The notes under the pieces were generated by a model. It made no database searches, was not told the origin of the DNA, and worked only from the letters and a program-made list of their open reading frames with translations. Made by a program: the position numbers and the translations under genes. From positions 1 to 32,325 of the forward strand of contig NZWP01000010.1 of assembly GCA_002701645.1 (NCBI GenBank): a DNA stretch of 32,325 bases. Direction: 5' to 3'. Below, piece after piece: positions 1 to 9,155 of this stretch (positions are counted from its first letter, which is position 1; every line of letters begins with the position of its first letter). This DNA is from Fidelibacterota bacterium (GTDB lineage: Bacteria; Fidelibacterota; Marinisomatia; Marinisomatales; Marinisomataceae).

Positions 1-845
1 TTATAATTTTCTATATTATTAGATACCGTTTTCCATATTGACCTAAATGTTTCTGTAGATCCGGTAAAATGAATACCAGCCAAGTCTTTATGATTTAAAA
101 CTTTGTTTCCAATTTCTGATCCAGATCCTGGAAGAAAATTAATAACTCCATCAGGAAGCCCAGCTTCTTTATAGAGTTCCATAATTACATAAGATGAATA
201 AATAACACTACTTGCTGGCTTCCACAGTACTGTGTTACCAACAACAGCAGGAGCAATAGCTAAATTTCCTCCAATACTAAAGAAATTAAATGGAGCAATA
301 GCGAAAACAAATCCTTCTAGAGGTCTAAACTCCAAGGCATTATGCATGCCTTCTGGAGAAATAGGTGTAAATGTTTCTTGCATTTTATAAGCAAACTCAA
401 TATTAAAATTTAAAAAATCTATAAGTTCGCACGACGCATCAACTTCGGCTTGGAAAACACTTTTTCCAATATCAAGCATTGCTGCAGCATTAATTTTATA
501 TCTATATGGACCATCAATTAAATCAGCAACTTTTTTAAAGATTGAAGCTCTATATTCAAGAGAAGTGTTTGACCAAGATTTCCATGCTTCAAGAGAAGAT
601 TCTATCGCCATTTTAATCTCTTTTTCTCCAGCTTTATGATATGTTCCTAGAAGATGTTGATGGTCATGAGGTTTTGTACACGTTTGCGTATTACCTGTAT
701 AGTATTCTTTTCCATGAATAATTACTGGAATTTCTTTTTCTCTACTTGATTGTCTTTCAATCTCTTTTAATAATTCTTCTCGATGTTTTGAACCTGGTTC
801 AAAATCTAGTATTGGTGCATTAACTGCTTTAAAATTTTTGTCCAT
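1..845 (-). CDS. pruA: L-glutamate gamma-semialdehyde (1-pyrroline-5-carboxylate) dehydrogenase, ALDH4-like, partial (runs off the window start)
   Basis: Reverse-strand translation from ATG at 845 (MDKNFKAVNAPILDFEPGSKHREELLKEI...) contains GNTVLWKPASSVIYSSYVIMELYKEAGLPDGVINFLPGSG and GIHFTGSTETFRSIWK, typical of ALDH4/P5CDH. AAAGGA-like SD upstream. Not in the ORF track because its stop lies outside the window. Confidence 0.85.
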   Translation of the reverse strand, partial: MDKNFKAVNAPILDFEPGSKHREELLKEIERQSSREKEIPVIIHGKEYYTGNTQTCTKPHDHQHLLGTYHKAGEKEIKMAIESSLEAWKSWSNTSLEYRASIFKKVADLIDGPYRYKINAAAMLDIGKSVFQAEVDASCELIDFLNFNIEFAYKMQETFTPISPEGMHNALEFRPLEGFVFAIAPFNFFSIGGNLAIAPAVVGNTVLWKPASSVIYSSYVIMELYKEAGLPDGVINFLPGSGSEIGNKVLNHKDLAGIHFTGSTETFRSIWKTVSNNIENY

Positions 846-862
846 AATTTTTCCTTTCTTTT

Positions 863-1867
863 TTAGTGCCTAATATTAGATAAAATATCCTTCATTTCAG
901 AATAATTCTTTACTAAAACTAATTTTTTTCGCAATGCCGACGCATCTGGAAAGCCTTTGAAGTACCAACTGAAGTGTTTTCTCATATTATTTGTACCTAC
1001 AACTTCTCCATGTGTTTCAACAAGTAAGTCTAAATGCTTGTCACAAACATCTAATCTTTCATTCAAACTTATGTCATTGAAATCTTCATTTTTCATATAT
1101 TTTTTAATTTGAGTAAAAAACCAAGGATTCCCAAGTGCGGCTCTACCAATCATAATGCCATCACATTTTGTTAATGAGAACATTTTTTCAATATCTTCTA
1201 TAGTTTGTATATCACCATTTCCTATTACTGGAATTTTTACATTTTCTTTTAATTCTTTAATAAGGGACCAATCAGCCTTTCCTTTATAGAGTTGAACAGT
1301 CGTTCTTGGATGTAATGTGATAGCTTTAATACCAATTTTTTCTAATTTTATACCTGCATCGGTACTGACAATATTTTCAGAATTCCATCCTGCTCTCATT
1401 TTTACAGTTACCGGAATTTCTTTGACAGATTCAACAACTGCAGCAGTGATATCTTCCATTAGGCATAAATCTTTTAATGCTGCAGATCCAGCACCTTTTT
1501 TGGTTACTTTTGGAACAGGACATCCGTAGTTAATATCAATGAGATCAGGCTTAAATTGCTCATATACTAGTCGAGCAGCTTTTTCCATGACTTCAGGGGT
1601 ATCTCCAAATATTTGAATTCCAATAGGTCTTTCAAATTCTGAAAATTCAATCATTTTTAGAGTTTTTTCATTTTTCCTTATAATTCCATGTGCTGATACA
1701 AATTCAGAATAGACAATACCTGCACCAAATTCTTTTGCAATGACTCTATATGCATAATCAGTAACTCCTGCCATAGGAGCTAGAAAGAAAGGGAAGTCTA
1801 ATGTTAGAGATCCAATCTCTATTTTTTTATTTAAATCAAACATATTCTTTTTGTTTGTTAGGTTCAA
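863..1867 (-). CDS. dusB: tRNA-dihydrouridine synthase (DusB-like)
   Basis: Motifs FFLAPMAGVTDYAYR, DINYGCPVPKVTKKGAGSAAL, VTVKMRAGW, HPRTTVQLYKGKADWSLI, GNGDI, DGIMIGRAALGNPWFF. The start may instead be the internal ATG at 1843 (MFDLNKK). Confidence 0.92.
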   Translation of the reverse strand: MNLTNKKNMFDLNKKIEIGSLTLDFPFFLAPMAGVTDYAYRVIAKEFGAGIVYSEFVSAHGIIRKNEKTLKMIEFSEFERPIGIQIFGDTPEVMEKAARLVYEQFKPDLIDINYGCPVPKVTKKGAGSAALKDLCLMEDITAAVVESVKEIPVTVKMRAGWNSENIVSTDAGIKLEKIGIKAITLHPRTTVQLYKGKADWSLIKELKENVKIPVIGNGDIQTIEDIEKMFSLTKCDGIMIGRAALGNPWFFTQIKKYMKNEDFNDISLNERLDVCDKHLDLLVETHGEVVGTNNMRKHFSWYFKGFPDASALRKKLVLVKNYSEMKDILSNIRH

Positions 1868-1923
1868 TTATTGGTTTAAATTTGCCCGAGTTTAATTAAA
1901 CTTCAAAGATAAAAGGTTAAAAA

Positions 1924-2160
1924 ATGTCAAGAGTTTGTGAAGTAACAGGTAAAAAAGTAATGCATGGAAACAATGTAAGTCATGCAAACAATAAAACTAG
2001 AAGAAGATTCGATGTAAATCTACAGAAAAAAACTTTCTGGGTAGCTAGTTTAAATAAATCTATTACTCTTAAAGTATCAGCAAAAGGCATTAAAACTATT
2101 GATAAAAAAGGTATTGATTCTGTGATTAGAGAATTAACTGCTAAAGGAAGAAAATTTTAA
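1924..2160 (+). CDS. rpmB: 50S ribosomal protein L28
   Basis: [34 protein letters not shown]...RFW-like/[15 protein letters not shown] pattern of L28. AAAGG-type SD upstream. Confidence 0.95.
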   Translation: MSRVCEVTGKKVMHGNNVSHANNKTRRRFDVNLQKKTFWVASLNKSITLKVSAKGIKTIDKKGIDSVIRELTAKGRKF

Positions 2161-3611
2161 GAGTTTTTAAGTTTATTATTCAATTCTTGAATAATAATTT
2201 TATGACCTATCTTTCCTTTTGATTCCTTCATTACTTTTCCCATAAAATAGCTTAATAATTTGCCTTCGCCATTTTGGAATCTTGCAACTTCATTTGGATT
2301 TTCTTTTAATACTTTATTAACGATATCTTCTATATTATTATTTGTATTATTTAGGTAATCTTCTTCATCCATAATTGCTTCTATTGATTTGTCGGAGTCA
2401 AATAGTTTTCTTAAGATTTCTTTTGCAGAATTTGTAGTTATTTCTTCTGAATCACTTAAAGAAATAATCTTTGCTAAATCTTTTGCTAGAATTCTATTGC
2501 GGTCAAAGGGTATGTTTATTTCATTGAATAATCGAAACAATTCACCGGTAATCCATTTACTTGCATTTTTAGGATTAACATTATGTTTAATCATTTCTTC
2601 AAAATAAGAAGCAATATGTCTTGTGCTAGCAAGAGTAATTGCCTCTTCTGGTTTGAAATTATATTTATTTATCCATTTATTTTCAAATTCAAAGGGCAAA
2701 GTTGGTAAAATTTCTTTTATGGACTCTATTTTTGAATGTTTAATTGTAACTGGAGGTAAGTCGGGATCTGGAAAATATCTATAGTCATCAGCATTTTCTT
2801 TAACTCGCATAATCTCTGCAGTATTTTTTTCATTATTCCAAGTAAGGCTTGCTTGTTCTACTTGATGACCATTTTCTAATAGCTGATGTTGTCTTTTAAT
2901 CTCAGATTCAATTGCTTTTTGTACATTTCTAAAAGAATTAATATTTTTAATCTCTGTTTTAGTACCAAATTTTTTAACACCTTTTTTCTTGATAGATATG
3001 TTGGCATCACATCTTAATTTTCCTTGTTCCATTTCAGCATTAGAAATCGTTATATAATTAACAATTTGCTTTATTCTTTGAATAAATATTTTTGCTTGTA
3101 TTGGGTGTGTTAATACAGGCTCAGTTACAATCTCTATTAATGGAGCACCGCTTCTATTAAAATCTACCTGACTGTTATTGGCTGAGAAATTGTGAGTTGA
3201 TTTACCTGCATCTTCCTCTAAATGTGCTCTTGTTAGTTCAATATCATATTTTTTATTGTTCCACCAAATAGGTACACTTCCACCTGTAACAATAGGTTTG
3301 TCAAATTGAGATATTTGATATCCTTTTGGTAGGTCAGGATAGAAATAGTGCTTTCTAGCGAAAGAAAAAGAAGAATGTATTTTAGCGTTTACTGCACTAC
3401 CAAATTGAATAGCAAAATCTATCGCCTTTTCATTTATTGAAGGCAAGGCACCTGGTAGTCCAAGAGAGGTAGGGCAGGTAAGGGTATTTGGATTTTTATC
3501 ATAAGTATATTCGCACGTACTAAACATTTTAGATTTTGTTTCTAATTGTACATGGACTTCTATTCCAATTACAAAATCCCAATCTTTATTAATTGTTTCT
3601 ATATTATTCAA
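2157..3611 (-). CDS. gatB: Aspartyl/glutamyl-tRNA amidotransferase subunit B
   Basis: [56 protein letters not shown] and the C-terminal GatB/YqeY-type domain. Confidence 0.96.
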   Translation of the reverse strand: MNNIETINKDWDFVIGIEVHVQLETKSKMFSTCEYTYDKNPNTLTCPTSLGLPGALPSINEKAIDFAIQFGSAVNAKIHSSFSFARKHYFYPDLPKGYQISQFDKPIVTGGSVPIWWNNKKYDIELTRAHLEEDAGKSTHNFSANNSQVDFNRSGAPLIEIVTEPVLTHPIQAKIFIQRIKQIVNYITISNAEMEQGKLRCDANISIKKKGVKKFGTKTEIKNINSFRNVQKAIESEIKRQHQLLENGHQVEQASLTWNNEKNTAEIMRVKENADDYRYFPDPDLPPVTIKHSKIESIKEILPTLPFEFENKWINKYNFKPEEAITLASTRHIASYFEEMIKHNVNPKNASKWITGELFRLFNEINIPFDRNRILAKDLAKIISLSDSEEITTNSAKEILRKLFDSDKSIEAIMDEEDYLNNTNNNIEDIVNKVLKENPNEVARFQNGEGKLLSYFMGKVMKESKGKIGHKIIIQELNNKLKNS

Positions 3612-5866
3612 TTTACCTGATCTGAGATTAAGTTTAGAGCAGATCCAGCTTTAAACCATGAGATTTGATTTTCTGAAAAAGTATGGATTGTTTTAATGAT
3701 ATATGTAGAGCCGTCAGGTTTATTTAGACTTAGATTAATATTATTTTCTGGACCAAATTTATCTAAATTAAGAGTTGATATAGTATCAAAAGCTTCAATT
3801 TTGTCATAATCTGATTTGTCTTCAAATATTAAAGGTAAGATTCCTTGTTTTTTTAAATTTGTTTGAGCAATTCTTGCAAAGCTTTTTGCTAAAACAATTT
3901 TACAACCCATAAATCTTGGTTCCATAGCCGCATGTTCTCTACTAGATCCTTCTCCATAGTTTTCATCAGCAATTACTATCCAATCAATAGAATTTGAGCT
4001 ATAATATTTTGCGACTTCATAAATATCACCTCGTTCTTTGGTGTCGGTATTTATTGCTTCTCCGGTGGATTGTGTATATGCATTTAGTGCACCGGAATAC
4101 ATATTTTGAGATATATTTTCAAGATGTCCTCTATATTTTAGCCAGGGTCCAGCTGGAGATACATGATCGGTAGTACATTGCCCCTCAGCTTTTAACAAAA
4201 CACGTAGATTTTTCATATCTTTATTATTCCACTTTTGGAATGGCTCTAATTTTTGTAGGCGCTTACTGTTTTCATCTATAATAATTTCCGCAGATGGATT
4301 CAAGCCTCCTGTTAGAAAATCACTACTTTCTATATCTGCAAAGCCATCAGACGGTAATTCTGAACCGATAGGAGCATCAAACATAAATTTCTCCCCATTT
4401 TCCATTAAGATAGAATCCTTTAAAGGATTAAAACTAAGCCTACCTGAAATAGCTAGTGCTGTTACGATTTCTGGGCTTGCTACAAAAGATTCAGTAGCTG
4501 CATTACCATCGTTTCTTTTTGCAAAATTTCTATTAAATGATGTGATTATTGTATTTTTTTCTCCATCTTTAACTCCAGATCTTTTCCATTGTCCAATACA
4601 GGGTCCGCAAGCATTAGCAAGTACTTTTCCGCCTAGTTTTTGAAAAATTTCTGTATATCCATCGCGTTCCATAGTAGCTTTTATTTGATTCGATCCTGGA
4701 GTAATATAAAATTCTGATTTAGCTCTTAATCCTTGATCTAATGCTTGTTTTGCAACGTGAGCAGCTTTCTCAATATCTTCATAAGATGAATTAGTACAAC
4801 TTCCAATTAGTCCAACTTTTATATCGTCATCATAGTTATTGTTTGTAATAGCTAGTGGCATCTCTGAAACTTTTCTAGAAAGATCGGGGCTGTATGGTCC
4901 AACAATATGAGGTTCAAGTTCAGATAAATTGATTTCAATTACTTCATCGTAATATTTTTCTGGATTTTCCGCTACTTCATTATCTGCTTTTAAATCATCT
5001 TTTAACTCTTCTGCTAATGTTGCAATATCAGATCTTGAAGTGGCGACTAAGTATTCAAACATTTTTTTGTCATAAGGAAATAGAGAGGTAGTTGCTCCAA
5101 CTTCAGCACCCATATTAGTTATAGTTGCTTTACCTGTACAGCTTATGGTTTTTGTTCCTTCTCCAAAATATTCAATGATTTTTCCAGTACCGCCTTTAAC
5201 TGTTAAAATTCCAGCTAGTTTAAGTATTATATCTTTAGGGGAAGCCCAACCTTTTAACTCTCCAACTAGCTTAACTCCGATGATACCAGGCCAATTCACT
5301 TCCCATGGTGAATCTGTCATAACATCTACAGCATCGGCTCCACCTACACCAATTGCAATCATTCCTAATCCTCCAGCATTTGGAGTATGTGAATCAGTTC
5401 CGATCATTAAAGATCCAGGAAATGCATAGTTTTCTAATATAGTTTGATGAATAATTCCTGCACCTGGTTTCCAAAAACCAATACCATATTTTTCACAAAC
5501 GGATATTAAAAAATTATAAACTTCTTTATTCGTAATAAGTGCATTATCTAAATCATCTTTTGCTCCACTAATAGCAGTAATTAAGTGGTCACAATGGACA
5601 GTGCTAGGAACAGCCGTTGTTTCCATTCCAGCATTAATAAACTGAAGTAATGCCATTTGTGCTGTTGCATCTTGCATGGCTACTCGATCGGGTTTTATAC
5701 AACAAAATGTTTTTGTTCTTTCTGGAATAGATTCTAATGGTTTGCTTAAATGCGAAAAAAGTATTTTTTCTGTATAGGTTAATGGTCGATTAAAAAATTT
5801 TTTAGCAACAGGAAGAGATTCCACATATTTTGAATATGTTTTTTTAACTATTTTAGTTTGGTCCAT
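3608..5866 (-). CDS. acn: Aconitate hydratase, mitochondrial-type
   Basis: RVAMQDATAQMALLQFINAG, TDSHTPNAGGLGMIAIGVGGADAVDVM, cluster-ligand motifs GSCTNSSYED and NACGPCIGQW, SSREHAAMEPR. Strong SD (AGGGAGGA on the minus strand) before ATG at 5866. Confidence 0.95.
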   Translation of the reverse strand: MDQTKIVKKTYSKYVESLPVAKKFFNRPLTYTEKILFSHLSKPLESIPERTKTFCCIKPDRVAMQDATAQMALLQFINAGMETTAVPSTVHCDHLITAISGAKDDLDNALITNKEVYNFLISVCEKYGIGFWKPGAGIIHQTILENYAFPGSLMIGTDSHTPNAGGLGMIAIGVGGADAVDVMTDSPWEVNWPGIIGVKLVGELKGWASPKDIILKLAGILTVKGGTGKIIEYFGEGTKTISCTGKATITNMGAEVGATTSLFPYDKKMFEYLVATSRSDIATLAEELKDDLKADNEVAENPEKYYDEVIEINLSELEPHIVGPYSPDLSRKVSEMPLAITNNNYDDDIKVGLIGSCTNSSYEDIEKAAHVAKQALDQGLRAKSEFYITPGSNQIKATMERDGYTEIFQKLGGKVLANACGPCIGQWKRSGVKDGEKNTIITSFNRNFAKRNDGNAATESFVASPEIVTALAISGRLSFNPLKDSILMENGEKFMFDAPIGSELPSDGFADIESSDFLTGGLNPSAEIIIDENSKRLQKLEPFQKWNNKDMKNLRVLLKAEGQCTTDHVSPAGPWLKYRGHLENISQNMYSGALNAYTQSTGEAINTDTKERGDIYEVAKYYSSNSIDWIVIADENYGEGSSREHAAMEPRFMGCKIVLAKSFARIAQTNLKKQGILPLIFEDKSDYDKIEAFDTISTLNLDKFGPENNINLSLNKPDGSTYIIKTIHTFSENQISWFKAGSALNLISDQVN

Positions 5867-5920
5867 TATTTATCCTCCCTAAATTATTTAAATTTAACTA
5901 CAAAAAAAATAACTAAAACA

Positions 5921-6487
5921 ATGGGTATAATATTAGCATCAAGTTCTCCAAGACGAAAGAAAATTCTAGAAGATTTAGGTTATAATTTCAAATGTATATC
6001 ACCAAATATAGATGAATCAAACAACAATAATTTAAACTCAATTGATTATGTCTTGAGGATATCAGAAAGTAAAGCATCTCATGTATGGAGATGCTATAAA
6101 GATAGCCATGTACTATCAGGCGATACTATTATTGATTTTAATGGTGAAATCATAGGTAAACCATCTTCAAATAATGAAGCATTTAAAATTATTGATAAAT
6201 TATCCAATAAAACTCATTCTGTGATAAGTGGGTTAAGCCTTTTTTATAACGGAAAAGCCATTACTATATTTGATAAAACGGATGTTACATTTAAAAAACT
6301 ATCTAAATCTATCATAAAAAATTATATTAAATCTTTTGATGTTTTAGATAAAGCTGGTGCTTACAATATTGAAGATGCCGAAAATATTTTAATTAAACAT
6401 ATTGACGGATGTTATAATAATATCGTAGGTTTTCCCTTGAAGAAATTCAAAATGAGTAAAATAAAAACAATATTAGATAATTTATGA
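5921..6487 (+). CDS. maf: Maf family nucleotide pyrophosphatase
   Basis: MGIILASSSPRRKKILEDLGYNF...SGDTIIDFNGEIIGKPSSNNEA...KAGAYNIEDAENILIKHIDGCYNNIVGFPL. The ORF track start at 5858 overlaps the aconitase start; ATG at 5921 fits the Maf N-terminus. Confidence 0.9.
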   Translation: MGIILASSSPRRKKILEDLGYNFKCISPNIDESNNNNLNSIDYVLRISESKASHVWRCYKDSHVLSGDTIIDFNGEIIGKPSSNNEAFKIIDKLSNKTHSVISGLSLFYNGKAITIFDKTDVTFKKLSKSIIKNYIKSFDVLDKAGAYNIEDAENILIKHIDGCYNNIVGFPLKKFKMSKIKTILDNL

Positions 6488-7305
6488 TTTTCTACTCCAG
6501 ATATAAAAAATTTAGATTAGAAAATAAAATTTCACTTGAAGATATCCAGCGTAGGACTAAAATAGACATTGTAAGTCTTAAGGCTATTGAATCAGGTAAA
6601 TTTTCTGAAATTTCTAGTGTATATGTAAGATTATTTTTTAAAGCATATCTTAAAGAGATTGGTGTAGATATCGATGAAGGTATTGAAGAATTAAATGATT
6701 TTCTTAATCAAAAAAATCTTTCAAATAAATTAAAATCTAAAAAAGAAAAAGTGGAAGATAAGGATAAAAATTTGAAGTTTGTTGATATTATCAATACGAA
6801 TAATGTCTTTAATCCAAATATCTTGATTGGAGTAGTTATATTTTTTATTCTAATTTTATTAAGTTTTACACTTAATAATTCTTCGACAGTCTCTAATGCT
6901 GACAAAGAAAAAGAACTCAGAATATCTAAATCTGATTTAGAAAATCTATACGCTGTAAGAACTCAGGAAATTTTAAGTGAGGAAACTTTTTCCTTTCCAA
7001 TAACTATTCGATTTAAATCAAATAATGAAAATTACATTGAATATTCAGATGGAGTATCTGGAAAAGAATATTTCGTATTTGATGATACAAAGACTAGTCA
7101 ATCAAATTCTTTCTCTGAGATTTGGAATGGAGATGATAAAACTTTTTTAATTGCAAATACGATTAATTTTGAATTGATCTTTTTTTCAGAAAATACTTTT
7201 AGCGATTTTTCTAAAAATATAATCAATGACTTTCCAGTAAAAGTAGATCTTATAGCAGATCCTTTGTCAGTTTCCATTACAAAATATATACCAAAAAATA
7301 GATAG
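6484..7305 (+). CDS. RodZ-like HTH/transmembrane protein (HTH_25 plus C-terminal DUF4115-like domain)
   Basis: N-terminal HTH (FRLENKISLEDIQRRTKIDIVSLKAIESGKFSEISSVYVRLFFKAYLKEIGVD), one TM helix (NILIGVVIFFILILLSFTL), then an extracytoplasmic beta-rich tail. Confidence 0.8.
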   Translation: MIFYSRYKKFRLENKISLEDIQRRTKIDIVSLKAIESGKFSEISSVYVRLFFKAYLKEIGVDIDEGIEELNDFLNQKNLSNKLKSKKEKVEDKDKNLKFVDIINTNNVFNPNILIGVVIFFILILLSFTLNNSSTVSNADKEKELRISKSDLENLYAVRTQEILSEETFSFPITIRFKSNNENYIEYSDGVSGKEYFVFDDTKTSQSNSFSEIWNGDDKTFLIANTINFELIFFSENTFSDFSKNIINDFPVKVDLIADPLSVSITKYIPKNR

Positions 7306-7372
7306 TTTTAACGTATCCGTTTATAGCCCATTTCTTTTTTATCATTTTTTTATTCAATTTATAACAAACTTA

Positions 7373-7402
7373 TTGACATAGATGTCGCATATATATTAAG
7401 AT
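7373..7402 (+). promoter_or_regulatory. Putative sigma70-type promoter of the dcw operon
   Basis: TTGACA at 7373-7378, 17-nt spacer, TTAAGA at 7396-7401, inside the 140-bp rodZ-mraZ intergenic region. Confidence 0.5.
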
Positions 7403-7404
7403 AA

Positions 7405-7420
7405 GTGGTGAATTGTGGGT
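7405..7420 (+). promoter_or_regulatory. Putative MraZ operator repeats
   Basis: GTGGTG (7405-7410) and GTGGGT (7415-7420), in phase at 10 bp, just downstream of the predicted -10 and upstream of mraZ. Resembles the GTGG/TGGG direct repeats described for MraZ. Confidence 0.5.
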
Positions 7421-7445
7421 TGAATTCCCTTAATTCCCGTTTATT

Positions 7446-7904
7446 ATGCGTAGCCAATATACATTTACAGGACAATATGATTTCGTTATTGATTCAAAAA
7501 ATCGAATCAATATTCCATCAATATTTCGTAAACAACTTCATAAGTCAGATAAAAATAGATTTGTGATAACAAGAGGCATTGATCGCTGTATTTGGGTATA
7601 CCCTTTGGGCGAATGGGAAAAGATTGAAAAAGAATTAAGTCAATTATCTTCTTTATCTAGAACAAATCGTACTTTTTTAAGAAATCATTTAAGACATGCT
7701 AAGATAGTGTCTTCAGATGATCAGGGAAGATTAATACTAACAAAAAGTTTAATTGAATATGCAAATATTCTAAAAGATATAACCATCATAGGTGTTTTAA
7801 ATAAAATTGAAATATGGGATAATGCTACATTAGAAATATCAGATTCTGAACAAAGCATTGATGAAGAGTCCTATGAAGAGCTTTCCAAGAGAGTCAATAT
7901 CTGA
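7446..7904 (+). CDS. mraZ: Transcriptional regulator MraZ
   Basis: FTGQYDFVIDSKNRINIPSIFRKQL and a second SpoVT/AbrB-like half, SSDDQGRLILTKSLIEYANI. First gene of the dcw cluster. Confidence 0.92.
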   Translation: MRSQYTFTGQYDFVIDSKNRINIPSIFRKQLHKSDKNRFVITRGIDRCIWVYPLGEWEKIEKELSQLSSLSRTNRTFLRNHLRHAKIVSSDDQGRLILTKSLIEYANILKDITIIGVLNKIEIWDNATLEISDSEQSIDEESYEELSKRVNI

Positions 7905-8794
7905 TGACCTCAATTTCGTCAGAAAGCTATGGCCATTATCCAGTTATGCTGACGGAATCAATTAATAATCTAAATATCAAAGAAAATGGATTTTATATCG
8001 ATGGGACAGTAGGTCTTGGTGGTCATTCAGTTAAAATTCTTAAACATATTAAAAAAGGATTTCTTATAGGTTTTGATAGAGATTCAAATTCAATCAAAAT
8101 TGCAAAAAAAAGACTCAATGTATTTGATAACTTTAAGTTAATTCATTCTAGTTATACCAATCTGGAAGATGCTTGTAGAAAACTAGATATTAAGCAAGTC
8201 GATGGAATGCTTTTAGATTTAGGTCTTTCTTCTTTTCAATTGGAGGATAATCAAAGAGGATTTTCCCATCGATATGATTCTTCTTTGGATATGAGATTTG
8301 ATGATACAGATGATGGATTAACAGCACAAGAAATTATCGAAAATTCATCTATACGAGAACTCACTAATATTTTTAATGAATTTGGAGAGGAAAGAAATTC
8401 TTTTAGAATTGCTAGAGCTATAAAAGAATCAAACGAAGAAATAAATACTGAGATTCTTGTTAGTATCATTAGTCGAAAGACAGCTTATAAATATCGTATC
8501 AAAACGTATTCAAGAATATTTCAAGCACTTAGAATAAAAACAAATAATGAGCTAGATCATCTAGGTTCATTTTTAAATGATTTTATGAATTTTCTTAAGC
8601 CTGAAGGTAGAATTGTTATTATTAGTTATCATTCTATGGAAGATCGAATGGTAAAGCACAAATTCAAGGAATTAAAGCTAAATAAAGAGTTAAAAGTTTT
8701 ATCAAAAAAGCCCTTTATACCGACCGATGAAGAAATATCAGATAATAAAAGATCTAGAAGTGCAAAGATGAGAGTAGGAGAAAAAATTGGCTAA
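7904..8794 (+). CDS. rsmH: 16S rRNA (cytosine1402-N4)-methyltransferase
   Basis: HYPVMLTESI, GTVGLGGHS, DGMLLDLGLSSFQLEDNQRGFSHRYDSSLDMRFD, IISYHSMEDRMVKHKF. Confidence 0.97.
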   Translation: MTSISSESYGHYPVMLTESINNLNIKENGFYIDGTVGLGGHSVKILKHIKKGFLIGFDRDSNSIKIAKKRLNVFDNFKLIHSSYTNLEDACRKLDIKQVDGMLLDLGLSSFQLEDNQRGFSHRYDSSLDMRFDDTDDGLTAQEIIENSSIRELTNIFNEFGEERNSFRIARAIKESNEEINTEILVSIISRKTAYKYRIKTYSRIFQALRIKTNNELDHLGSFLNDFMNFLKPEGRIVIISYHSMEDRMVKHKFKELKLNKELKVLSKKPFIPTDEEISDNKRSRSAKMRVGEKIG

Positions 8795-9155
8795 CCTATT
8801 TACAAGTATTTTCAAGCTTACAAAGCTAGCTAAGCCTAAAAGAAAAAAATCTAGAAAAAAAAGATTAACAAAAAAACAAAACGAAAAAAGAGAAAATATA
8901 AAATGGACTATAATGTTTATAATGACTGTCGGAACAATCTCTTTGTATTTAGCTGCTTTCATAGAAATAGATAAAACCCAAGCGAATATTGATTTTAATC
9001 GAAAAACGTTAGCTCAGCTAAATGAGGATTTGACATTAAAGATTAATTCTGTAGAGAAAATGAAACGAGCAGATATTATTTCAAAAAAAGCAAAAAAAAT
9101 TGGATTAATAGCAAGTAAACCAGAGACACTTATTGTGAAAATAACTAATGACTAA
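8787..9155 (+). CDS. ftsL: FtsL-like cell division protein
   Basis: Position between rsmH and ftsI, basic N-terminus, single TM helix (WTIMFIMTVGTISLYLAAF), coiled-coil tail ending IGLIASKPETLIVKI. Confidence 0.75.
   Translation: MANLFTSIFKLTKLAKPKRKKSRKKRLTKKQNEKRENIKWTIMFIMTVGTISLYLAAFIEIDKTQANIDFNRKTLAQLNEDLTLKINSVEKMKRADIISKKAKKIGLIASKPETLIVKITND

Noticed and set aside
5145-5429. 94-aa plus-strand ORF opposite aconitase
   Set aside because: Antisense to a conserved aconitase region; Pro/Ser/Thr-rich translation typical of shadow frames. The same applies to 1317-1529 and 2389-2607.
5858-5920. Upstream start of the maf ORF (MVHYLSSLNYLNLTTKKITKT)
   Set aside because: Would overlap the aconitase start and its strong SD; the Maf family N-terminus matches MGIILASSSPRR at 5921.
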